From Candidatus Giovannonibacteria bacterium (GTDB taxonomy: Bacteria; Patescibacteriota; Minisyncoccia; JACPKW01; UBA11713), in contig JACOXM010000007.1 of the NCBI GenBank assembly GCA_016176285.1, positions 1 through 37,713 of the forward strand: a stretch of DNA of 37,713 nt. The letters run 5' to 3'. The position numbers and the translations under genes were made by a program. Of the stretch, positions 30,201-37,640 are shown one piece after another. Each line of letters starts with the position of its first letter. Positions within the stretch are counted from its first letter, which is position 1. The notes below the pieces were generated by a model. It searched no databases and was not told the origin of the DNA. It saw nothing but the letters and a program-made list of their open reading frames with translations.

Positions 30201-32620
30201 GAATAATTTCCTGATATTTGCGAAATCGCGTCCCAATAAGCTGTATATTCAGTATACGTAGTTCCATCGACAGCTTTATTTGTGACAGCGCCCGAAGAAA
30301 GATAAGCTTCGCCCACAGCCACCCATCCCCCGCCAATATTGTATTCAAACGAAGGAGTGATATATCCCGGATTTGTTGTACCCGAAGAAGTGTCAGTATC
30401 GCGAACGCTGTATTGGATCTGCACTTTGCCCCAATTGGCATCCGCTGAATCTGATATTTGTGAAACCAAAACTCCATTTGTTCCAAAAGTAGTATCAAAT
30501 CCAGGGGCGGCATTTACAACATACGTAACCGTAACCGAGCTAAGAGTTGGCGTATTTGCGCCAGTCGAAGTTAATGTAACTTTATATTGTAACCACCTAT
30601 CGCCTGAACCGTCTTTCATCCCAGCCGGAATTGCTGACGCCGTACAAGTTACGGTTCCAGAAGATTTCGTGCAATTTGATGTCGCATTCGTAAAATCCGT
30701 CCAAGACGAACCCGATAAATCGCTCGAAGCCGCGGTTCTTAAAGATACGGTTACGGTTGTTCCGGAAGGCAAAGAAGAATCTTCAACCCAGCTTATCCCG
30801 CCAAGAACATTCGCCGCATCCGCGGCATCGTATGCGGAAGAAGTTAAAGTAGCTGATGACGCATAAATATTGTAGCCGATTGTTACATCCTCAAGAGTCG
30901 GAGTAACCGAAGTGTCAGATGTTGAAAGTGAAGCCTGATACTGGATGTATTGATGGCCGTTTGTAACGCATCCGCCAGTTGAAAGCGCCCCGCCTGAAGT
31001 AATTGCCGTGCAACTTCCCCAATCTGTTGCATCAATTAAATCTCCATCCGCATCTGAACGAGCTTTTATTGTAATCGTCCCCGTACCACCGGCTGTCCAG
31101 GAAAGATTACCCCAGCTCGAATTTCCACCGATATTAATCGCTCCAGTAATATATGTTCCTGATGAATTATATGCGGAATATTCATAAGTAAATTTTATAT
31201 TGCCGTTCGTTTTATCCATATAAGAAATTCTGCCAAGGTCAGAACCTAAAGCGATAGACGGGTATTGCCCTATGTTCCCCGTGGATTCGATTGTCGCAGC
31301 ACTTTTTGTGGAACAAGCCGCATTTGTGCATTTAATAAATTCCAAATCTAAACCTACTGCATCAAAATACGCAATGCGGGCAAAACCATCAGACGCTCTC
31401 GATACTGAAGTCATATTTCCCACCCCGGCCGAAGCGACGACCGTTATGTTTTTTGTAGAGCAGCTTGCGTTAGTGCATTGTGCAAATTTAACCCGGCCAT
31501 AAGTGCTGTCATCATAAGAAATCATTGCGTAATCGCTTGCATCTAAAACAAGGGAAGAATATTTCCCAACATTTCCGTCGGTATCTACCATGGTTATCGT
31601 ACTCGTTGAGCAGGCAGCATCGGAACATTGCGCAAATTCAAGTTCTGCGCCAGTTGCGTCATAATACGAAATCCTTCCATAGCCATCAGACCCAAGTTTA
31701 AGAGATGTATATCTGCCTATGGTTTCCGTTGCTACGACAGTTGAAATATTGCTTGTCGAACAAGCATCATTTGTACATTGAACAAATTTAAGATCTCCGT
31801 TTGTAACATCGTTATATGAAATTCGCGCATATCCATCAGACGCCATTGCAATCGAAGTGTATTGACCGACATCGCCAGTCGAATCGACGGTTGTAATATT
31901 GCTGGTCGAACAAGCCGCATTCGTGCATTGAATAAATTTAAGATCTGCATTTGTCGCATCATAATATGCAATGCGCGCAAAACCGTCAGACCCGAGAGCA
32001 ATAGAAGGATAATTACCGACATCCCCGGTGGAATCAAGAGTTCTGGAATTATTTGTCGAGCATGAAGTATTAGTGCATTGAATAAATTTTAAGTCATTGG
32101 AACCGCCATAATAATAATGCGCGATTCTTGCAAATCCATCGGACCCAATGGCTACCGAACTCTGCGCCGACTCATTAGCGAAAGCAACAGAGGCAACGCT
32201 TCCGCTCGACCAAGAAGTACCCGAAGAAGAAAGTTGAACTTTTGCAGAATCTCCAGTGCCCGAAACTTCTGTCGTAGAAAAAGATGCGCCAGACAAATTA
32301 AATCCCGTCATGCCGGATCCATCATTCGTCTGAACGGTTGATGATGCAGTTGTTCCTAACTGCAAGTCAGCTCCAGAATTTGCCAAAGTCACACTTGCGT
32401 CTTTTTCGCTGTAATCAGTCCAACCGGATTGATTTGAGGCGTGCGAAGCAGTATTAGCGGTCCCGTCACCAGACCAAGTTATTTGTGTAAAAGTATAAGT
32501 TGCACCGTTAACTTTATTCGCAGGATAAAAATATCCCATCATCAAAAAAATCAAAAAAACAGCAAGGGCCTGTTTAAAAAAAAGTCTTATACTTTGATGC
32601 TTAAAAAAATTGAACATCAC
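27206..32620 (-). CDS. Giant secreted surface protein (1804 aa): N-terminal 50-aa repeats (putative beta-propeller) plus multiple fibronectin type III-like domains
   Basis: Signal peptide; repeats SIALGSDGFARIAYYDATNADLKFIQCTNAACST; FN3-like units DxTAPxISSV..ITWxTDELS..V.Y....HSVTLTGLTPNTTYxYRVxSxD. Confidence 0.9.
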   Translation of the reverse strand: MMFNFFKHQSIRLFFKQALAVFLIFLMMGYFYPANKVNGATYTFTQITWSGDGTANTASHASNQSGWTDYSEKDASVTLANSGADLQLGTTASSTVQTNDGSGMTGFNLSGASFSTTEVSGTGDSAKVQLSSSGTSWSSGSVASVAFANESAQSSVAIGSDGFARIAHYYYGGSNDLKFIQCTNTSCSTNNSRTLDSTGDVGNYPSIALGSDGFARIAYYDATNADLKFIQCTNAACSTSNITTVDSTGDVGQYTSIAMASDGYARISYNDVTNGDLKFVQCTNDACSTSNISTVVATETIGRYTSLKLGSDGYGRISYYDATGAELEFAQCSDAACSTSTITMVDTDGNVGKYSSLVLDASDYAMISYDDSTYGRVKFAQCTNASCSTKNITVVASAGVGNMTSVSRASDGFARIAYFDAVGLDLEFIKCTNAACSTKSAATIESTGNIGQYPSIALGSDLGRISYMDKTNGNIKFTYEYSAYNSSGTYITGAINIGGNSSWGNLSWTAGGTGTITIKARSDADGDLIDATDWGSCTAITSGGALSTGGCVTNGHQYIQYQASLSTSDTSVTPTLEDVTIGYNIYASSATLTSSAYDAADAANVLGGISWVEDSSLPSGTTVTVSLRTAASSDLSGSSWTDFTNATSNCTKSSGTVTCTASAIPAGMKDGSGDRWLQYKVTLTSTGANTPTLSSVTVTYVVNAAPGFDTTFGTNGVLVSQISDSADANWGKVQIQYSVRDTDTSSGTTNPGYITPSFEYNIGGGWVAVGEAYLSSGAVTNKAVDGTTYTEYTAYWDAISQISGNYSATAQIRVTANDNEAANNTTSATSASFALDAAVPTLTSFTFDSTSNFVSLNTSDNTNIEYKISNNSDLSADGVNSVSGSWRSVGGTATNTSFAWAPTGSTSPEKIYLQTRDTYGNVTSGSLVAPAAPSNLDIKDVSNVGSSEYRLFIAWTVYSATTSAAFTNYKVYRSTDNSSYSLKTTITDADTNSYTDTSVASTTTYYYKVLVTDSDGDISDYSSIVTDKPDGQGGTDVTAPTISSVSAGTPQATWATITWTTDELSNSNVGYSASPSTAFGSTGSSDAYVTSHSVTLTGLTPNTTYLYRVRSTDVLNNLATDNNGGAGYSFTTAQGGTISNVATESANDNSSTITWNTNVSANSYVVYHTNSANLLSGSGVSEVGSATLVATSTGGIYQHRVTLSGLSEGTAYYYYVKSTDDSSNTVTDTNGGSYYSFKTTQDLTAPVISSVATPVISHGSVVITWQTDELADTWVEYGLNSGSYNFSTTRDSTLSIGHVATLTGLSRQTTYYYRVTSRDAQSNSSTSAERSVTTTDMATVTVNSSSSSGGGGGGGGSSKDTTPPKISKMEIADIGAFSAKVLVDTDETTVAFANFGENAGYGRTNGDSDYKKSHEITLSGLKMGTEYSVQAKVLDADGNSTRSENKIFKTPYIAEQLDDLVKFENAEQLQEKLENIIESMMPSLVPPYISDIKISDVSESSANVTWGTNVPAYSTVSYVPEKDFDEEKENPYPLGVTETETKSKDHKISLSGLSPSTTYHFQVSSFALPGVIRKSSDAIFITKSSKLKAEVAKLGNTEVEIRWVTPFETTSYLEYKDLSSGKISRTGDSVSVKNHSILLENLTADTPYEIRAFGYDGKNSISEADLLKIRTKKDTQAPVISSIKIDNALVPGRSDRLQTVISWKTDEPASSVVHFEEGVSTLKDAALANSAGQKSEFSTEHIVIITSLKASTVYRIQISSADEAKNEAKTPVRTILTPNSAESVLDVIIRNLEDSFGFLKKLRQ
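31166..32161 (-). repeat. About seven tandem ~150-bp coding repeats within the giant surface protein
   Basis: SDGFARI-type motif recurs every 49-50 aa, six copies with Cx5C (QCTNxxCST) and one divergent last copy. Confidence 0.85.
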
Positions 32621-32968
32621 ACATTAATTTTACCTTGAATTCTGATAAATTTCGATATTTTTTCTCAATAAAACTATAATTTATTTTTTATAATTTTTTC
32701 CGCTGTTTTATCGCGAACATTGATATGATATACAAAGATATACAAATTATTACAATATTTTTTCGTGGAAATTAGCTAAATTATCAATGTTTATTAAAAA
32801 AATATGGGGATAATATTTAAAATAAGCGGAGGTAAACATAAAAATAAGGCATTTCACTTATCCCCATTTCTCCGTGATTCTTATCGAGAGAACTCGTCAT
32901 ATACAGATAGGCAACCTCATTATATAAAGGTCGGGGGTGTTTTATCAGTTAAATTAATATATAAAAAA

Positions 32969-33427
32969 ATGTTCAAAAAAATTGCTTACGCAACTGCGAG
33001 CGCGTTATTGGTTGCATCCCCTGTAATGGTGCCATTGGCATCTGCTGATGGTATCTCCTCGAGTTCGTCATTAGGAACAGCGGCCGTATTAAGCGAGATC
33101 GATAATAGACAGTCCGTGTCAAGCCTCGGAAATCTATTTGTTTTGGATCGCCTATTTGGCGGGGGAACAAGCGTACTGGGAGGAGGAGGCATATTCGGAG
33201 GTAACCGCACTAACCTAGGCGATCTGTTTATCCTGGATCAGCTCTTTGGAGGCGGTAGTGTAATTGGTGATGGCGGCATTTTCGGAGGTGGAATCGGAAC
33301 CAGCAATTCACTTGGGGACCTATTTGTTCTTGACAGGCTTTTCGGTGGCAGCAACGATGGCATCTTCGGACGCGGCCAAACAAACTTAGGCAACCTATTT
33401 ATCCTGGATCAGCTCTTTAGTAGATAA
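32969..33427 (+). CDS. Secreted repeat protein with four (S/N)LG(D/N)LF(V/I)LD(R/Q)LF units
   Basis: ATG at 32969: MFKKIAYATASALLVASPVMVPLASA signal peptide then four repeats separated by Gly-rich GGxIFGG spacers. Confidence 0.8.
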   Translation: MFKKIAYATASALLVASPVMVPLASADGISSSSSLGTAAVLSEIDNRQSVSSLGNLFVLDRLFGGGTSVLGGGGIFGGNRTNLGDLFILDQLFGGGSVIGDGGIFGGGIGTSNSLGDLFVLDRLFGGSNDGIFGRGQTNLGNLFILDQLFSR

Positions 33428-33438
33428 ACATCCGCTGA

Positions 33439-33480
33439 AACACACAAAAAGGCGGGCTTTTGCCCGCCTTTTTGTGTGTT
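33439..33480. terminator. Strong bidirectional terminator
   Basis: AACACACAAAAAGGCGGGC-TTTT-GCCCGCCTTTTTGTGTGTT, perfect 19-bp arms. Confidence 0.92.
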
Positions 33481-33494
33481 ATGTGTGTATTAAT

Positions 33495-34745
33495 TTATTT
33501 TCTTTTACTTATAAGCATCCTCAATAACGAATCGCGGTCAAGACTTTTTAACTGCGTCCTCAACTCCTCTAGGCGCGAAAGTTGAGAAACGCTCGGCACA
33601 TTGTTTGGTTTTGCAACTTTATCCGGAGAAATTACTACGGCGGAGATTCCTTCGGAATTCAATTTTTTTACTATATCATCTACGTGCGCCGCGCCGAATT
33701 GGATTATTCCTGAAGTTTTATTTTTTTTCCGAAGAATGTCGGCAAAGTTTTCCGCGGCTTCATTGCTTCTTTTTACAGAAACAATCTGTTGAATCTGGCC
33801 TTCGGTTTCCCGAAGCATTTCCTTGGCTTCGACTGGCGACAAAGACATATAAGGATTATCGGCACGGGAAGGAACTTTTTTCTCTTTAGCGCTAACGGGC
33901 TTTGCAACAAGTGCTTCTAAATTTTGAAGCATATTTTTAGTTATGCTGCTCGCCCCATCAACGCGAACCCCTATTGTCTGTAAGTCTCTTTTCATCCTCC
34001 CCTCCTTCCCCATTGGAAGCAGACTGAATATTTGCCCTATTTTGGATGTATTTTGTCCTTGGCTTACACGATCCTGCAAGTACACATATTTACGGACAAT
34101 CTCGGTCGCTTCTTCCCGCGTCCCTGGATTTTCAAGGCCGTAAATATTAATTGGGTATCCTTCCGCGCTCAATTTATAAGGAGCTCCCTTTAGCCAGATT
34201 TCGCGGTCAATGCCGTCTATAAAGGATGCCACGCGGGAATTAAAGGCAGGTCTCGCATATTCAGGGATTTTTCTGGAAAGCTCGTTCGCTTCCTTTTGGA
34301 ACGCGTCCTTGTTCTTCATTTTTTTTGCAAGATCGTCAATCTTTGGAGAAATTAAATCGTCTTTCAGTTCTCCTTCGACAGCGACGACATTAACATCGAA
34401 GTTTTTTCGCAATGACTTTATGATGCCGTAAATTTCGCGCTGTGCGGCTTCGGCATCGTTATTACCAGGATTGGAAGAATCAAGCGATGGATCCTTGTGG
34501 ATTTGCGGTATTACATATGCCACTGCCCAAGGATTTGCGACTTCGTGATAGGCAACGCCGCTGACGCCAGAAATATTAGCGTACTTCCGCTGTGATGATT
34601 CGGAAAAAGCATCAACGGATGAATAAGAATCTAGATTATAATTTACTCGACCAAACCATGAAGTTTTCTCGAATGTTACAAGTGAACCAGAGGCTATTAA
34701 TACAAAGAACAAAACAAGACAAGCTAAATATCTTTGGATTTGCAT
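33495..34745 (-). CDS. Secreted/membrane-anchored hypothetical protein, possible TraB/ChaN/Ere-superfamily fold
   Basis: N-terminal TM/signal; VIPQIHKDP, VVAVEGELKDD, IYGLENPGTREEA, GIIQFGAAHVDDIVKKLNSEGISAVVI. Confidence 0.6.
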   Translation of the reverse strand: MQIQRYLACLVLFFVLIASGSLVTFEKTSWFGRVNYNLDSYSSVDAFSESSQRKYANISGVSGVAYHEVANPWAVAYVIPQIHKDPSLDSSNPGNNDAEAAQREIYGIIKSLRKNFDVNVVAVEGELKDDLISPKIDDLAKKMKNKDAFQKEANELSRKIPEYARPAFNSRVASFIDGIDREIWLKGAPYKLSAEGYPINIYGLENPGTREEATEIVRKYVYLQDRVSQGQNTSKIGQIFSLLPMGKEGRMKRDLQTIGVRVDGASSITKNMLQNLEALVAKPVSAKEKKVPSRADNPYMSLSPVEAKEMLRETEGQIQQIVSVKRSNEAAENFADILRKKNKTSGIIQFGAAHVDDIVKKLNSEGISAVVISPDKVAKPNNVPSVSQLSRLEELRTQLKSLDRDSLLRMLISKRK

Positions 34746-34885
34746 TTCTCTTCAATGAGTTATTTTCAATTGATAACGACAGTGTTCGCAAACCTCCCTG
34801 CAAACATACCGTGATGCTAAGCGAGAGAAAAAATCATGTCAAACAAGTTATCCTCTGGACAGGAAATTATATTTATTTTTTATTC

Positions 34886-35392
34886 ATGACAAATAAGAAA
34901 TTATTACGCGATACATTTGAAAAATATGCCGGTGCTATATACCGTTTTTGTTATGTGCGCATAAGGTCAAAAGAAGTCGCGGAGGAAATAGTTCAGGAAA
35001 CATTTATTCGATTTTGGAAATACATGGAAAGTGGAAATGAGGTTTATAATATAAAAAGCTTTCTGTACCGAATATCAAACAACTTAATTATTGATTATTC
35101 AAGAAAACGAAATGCCCGATGGCGCAAGGAAGAGAGTTTGGAAAACCTAATTGAAAGAAATCAGAAATTTGAACCGTCATATTCTGGAGGGGAAAAAATC
35201 GAAGAAGACGTCCTCTTCAGGCAAGTAATGGATAATATTAAAAAATTGCCTCGCGAGTACCAGGAAATACTGATACTTCGCTACGTCGAGGGGCTAGCAC
35301 CAAAAGAAATTGCTGAAATAAAAAATACAAAACCGCATAACGTCTCCATGAAAATAAACAGAGCAACCAAAGCACTTAGAGAACTCAAATGA
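34886..35392 (+). CDS. ECF-type RNA polymerase sigma factor
   Basis: MTNKKLLRDTFEKYAGAIYRFCYVRIRSKEVAEEIVQETFIRFWKYM...IKSFLYRISNNLIIDYSRKR...LPREYQEILILRYVEGLAPKEIAEI. Start placed at 34886 rather than the ORF-track 34592. Confidence 0.92.
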   Translation: MTNKKLLRDTFEKYAGAIYRFCYVRIRSKEVAEEIVQETFIRFWKYMESGNEVYNIKSFLYRISNNLIIDYSRKRNARWRKEESLENLIERNQKFEPSYSGGEKIEEDVLFRQVMDNIKKLPREYQEILILRYVEGLAPKEIAEIKNTKPHNVSMKINRATKALRELK

Positions 35393-35568
35393 GCATATTA
35401 AGGCTTCTTATAAATTTTAGAAAAAAAATTTTTCTCCCTAAGGAAAGAAAAAATTTTATATTTGAAAATATTGAACAAAAAATCCAAAACAGCCCCGACA
35501 GCCCGCCTGGCAGAAAAATTGAAAATTTAAACTTGGACTTAAAAGAGAAAGTTGAGACCGCCAATTAA
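35389..35568 (+). CDS. Small 59-aa ORF overlapping the sigma-factor stop (ATGA), not in the supplied ORF track
   Basis: ATG 35389-35391 overlaps TGA 35390-35392; translates MSILRLLINFRKKIFLPKERKNFIFENIEQKIQNSPDSPPGRKIENLNLDLKEKVETAN*. Confidence 0.6.
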   Translation: MSILRLLINFRKKIFLPKERKNFIFENIEQKIQNSPDSPPGRKIENLNLDLKEKVETAN

Positions 35569-36533
35569 GGGCATTGGGTTTCGCGGACTTGATGGTCAAT
35601 AACAACTCTCTTGTTTACGCGTTGAATACTGACTACGTCAAATGGAGCGGTAAGGGCTTGAGTAACCACACACCTTGGGCCGGGAACAGTTTCCCTTATC
35701 ATTACTCTCAAGAAAGATAATGTTTCTTCGACATTTGTTATTTGGATATCAAAGCCTCCTGTTGCCCTGGTCCCCTGAAAAACTGCGAGCACTATTTCGT
35801 TATTGAAATTAACGGCAGGTAGAGATGAAGTGGCCATGCTGATTCCATTTCTTAATTGGTCATATTCGCCCTGGCTCCTCACGACAACAACCCCTCGGGA
35901 AAAATTTGCCCCGCTTATTCCATGAAAAAGATTTCTGATCTGAAGGGTGGAAGTTGCTGTTCCCCCTCCTGCGAACGATGCAAACTGCCCGCGAATTTCT
36001 CCCGCGGGATGTGAAACCGTATGTACATTCGCGTAAATAATTCCATTTCTTATTGCGTTAAACAAGGTGGACATATTTGTTACAGGAGTAGAACACGTCG
36101 CGCCCTCAGGAAGAATATTGTCATCATTTAGAGTAAAGCTTGAAATTGTTCCATTAACATCAAAACCTCCCGGAATTTTCCCAAATAGAAAAACTATGAC
36201 CGGCCCGTTTTGCCCTGACGCCGCGCAGTGAAGGTGCGCTTCGGCAACATTTATTCCGTTAAACACATCGAGCCTGAAAGCCGCCGCCGTATGTGTTGGA
36301 TTGAAGCTCAATATCAACCTTCCAGAGGTATTCGTGCTTACGGGGGGAACTTCGTCGCTCCCGCGAAGATTAACCGATAAAATATCAGGATTTGCCCGCC
36401 CAAAAATACCCCCATCAAAAAGCCTTCCGAAAATTGATCCAAATCCTCCATCAAATATTGCCGCAGACGAAACCAGCGGGACAGAAATAATCAGTCCAAT
36501 TATTAAGATGTCTTTAACTCTTGCGGATTTCAT
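35565..36533 (-). CDS. Secreted CHRD domain protein with PrcB_C-like C-terminal domain
   Basis: CHRD: VNLRGSDEVPPVSTNTSGRLILSFNPTHTAAAFRLDVFNGINVAEAHLHCA...HTVSHPAGEIRGQ; C-term NNEIVLAVFQGTRATGGFDIQITNVEET...PGPRCVVTQALTAPFDVVSIQ. Confidence 0.82.
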   Translation of the reverse strand: MKSARVKDILIIGLIISVPLVSSAAIFDGGFGSIFGRLFDGGIFGRANPDILSVNLRGSDEVPPVSTNTSGRLILSFNPTHTAAAFRLDVFNGINVAEAHLHCAASGQNGPVIVFLFGKIPGGFDVNGTISSFTLNDDNILPEGATCSTPVTNMSTLFNAIRNGIIYANVHTVSHPAGEIRGQFASFAGGGTATSTLQIRNLFHGISGANFSRGVVVVRSQGEYDQLRNGISMATSSLPAVNFNNEIVLAVFQGTRATGGFDIQITNVEETLSFLRVMIRETVPGPRCVVTQALTAPFDVVSIQRVNKRVVIDHQVRETQCP

Positions 36534-36581
36534 ATTTTACTATGACGGGCTAGCCAGTCTTTAATCACAATATTCCTTGAA

Positions 36582-37139
36582 TTATTTAGCGGAATTGGCG
36601 ATTTGATTAAGAATCCCGATGAGTTGACTAAAAGTATCATTGAATGTAGCCCCTCCTTCCCATCTTGCTTTTATGCCCATTAATATTTGTTCCAGGTTTG
36701 CATTTTGCATATCTGCTTGCGGCATAGAGGAACTGATTCGCATAAAAGAGTTCCTTAACTCATTCGCGATTCGAGATACGTCCGCATCAATATTTCCAGT
36801 CGGCGTAGTTGTTGAACTGCTTCCGCCAGTACTTAAGAGGCGTTGGCGAGTCATTGGGCCAACATAACCCGTTGAGGGAACGCCGAGCCTTTTCTGCATC
36901 TCCATTACAGCCGCCTTAGTAAGCGGTCCGAAGTAAGATGTATCCAAACCGGCGCCAAGAAGACTGTTTTGAATCAAAAATCTCTGCAAGGCGCGGACAT
37001 CTTCACCGGATAATCCTTCATATAAATCGCGCTGCAAAACAAACGTGGACGATTGGGCATTAGCAATCTGCCCAAAATTGCCGGCGGCAAAAGCCACCGC
37101 AAAAACGACAAACAAAGTTGTTAGTAAATATTTTTTCAT
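36582..37139 (-). CDS. Secreted peptidoglycan-binding domain protein
   Basis: Signal peptide; LYEGLSGEDVRALQRFLIQNSLLGAGLDTSYFGPLTKAAVMEMQKRLGVPSTGYVGPMTRQRL. Confidence 0.9.
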   Translation of the reverse strand: MKKYLLTTLFVVFAVAFAAGNFGQIANAQSSTFVLQRDLYEGLSGEDVRALQRFLIQNSLLGAGLDTSYFGPLTKAAVMEMQKRLGVPSTGYVGPMTRQRLLSTGGSSSTTTPTGNIDADVSRIANELRNSFMRISSSMPQADMQNANLEQILMGIKARWEGGATFNDTFSQLIGILNQIANSAK

Positions 37140-37259
37140 AATTAAGAAGACGGTCAGAGATAAATTTCTGTCACGACGAAATATTAAAACACAAACTTTA
37201 ATTTTTTTCGATAATCTTCTTCTCCAAAAATTCTTATAAAGTAAGAAGCTTTGGGGAAG

Positions 37260-37294
37260 TCTGGAGAAGTTAGGTCGGACCTAACTTCTCCAGA
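37260..37294. repeat. REP-like perfect palindrome, unrelated in sequence to the RAYT-linked one
   Basis: TCTGGAGAAGTTAGGTC-G-GACCTAACTTCTCCAGA, perfect 17-bp arms, 1-nt centre. Confidence 0.85.
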
Positions 37295-37311
37295 TTCAAA
37301 TTTTTCCCGCG

Positions 37312-37476
37312 TCAGATGGACGGCGGGAGGGATGCTTGCATTGAATTCATCATAGATGCGAAGGTCGTGAAAAGCGCGATCAAGGCAGACTCGAATGCGC
37401 TAAAGACCGTCCACATTAAGATGAATTTCAAGGCAAAGATAGCAAGCAAAAAACCTATGGCTCGGAGAATTTTCAT
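37312..37476 (-). CDS. Small hydrophobic membrane protein (54 aa)
   Basis: ATG at 37476 preceded by TTTGGAGAACC; MKILRAIGFLLAIFALKFILMWTVFSAFESALIALFTTFASMMNSMQASLPPSI. Confidence 0.6.
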   Translation of the reverse strand: MKILRAIGFLLAIFALKFILMWTVFSAFESALIALFTTFASMMNSMQASLPPSI

Positions 37477-37634
37477 GGTTCTCCAAATTTTTTTCGAGAG
37501 GGAGCTTATGGCACCTCTCGACATAGGTGCTTACTTGCTAATCGCAAGCCTTCCCTCATTTCCAGAAACACAATAAAGCGCGCGTCCAGAAAAGAAGGAA
37601 GGCTTACATTTGAATAAAAAGAACTTTCCAAACC
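37477..37634 (-). ncRNA. Candidate structured 5' leader RNA, unclassified
   Basis: Between a near-consensus promoter and the 54-aa ORF: AAGCCTTCC/GGAAGGCTT stem, GCACCT/AGGTGC hairpin and CGAGAGG/CCTCTCG hairpin; the last two overlap. Confidence 0.4.
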
Positions 37635-37640
37635 TGCCGT

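Noticed and set aside
31166-32161. ~150-bp tandem repeats that could be mistaken for a DNA repeat array or CRISPR-like structure
   Set aside because: They are in-frame protein repeats with a 50-aa period and no short direct repeat/spacer organisation.
32804-32968. N-terminal extension of the repeat-protein ORF, and a distant inverted repeat ATGGGGATAA/TTATCCCCAT within it
   Set aside because: A standard signal peptide starts at 32969; the inverted repeat has only 10-bp arms with a 44-nt loop and no supporting context.
34592-34885. N-terminal extension of the ECF sigma ORF
   Set aside because: Overlaps the divergent gene and is not sigma-like; a normal ECF start is at 34886.
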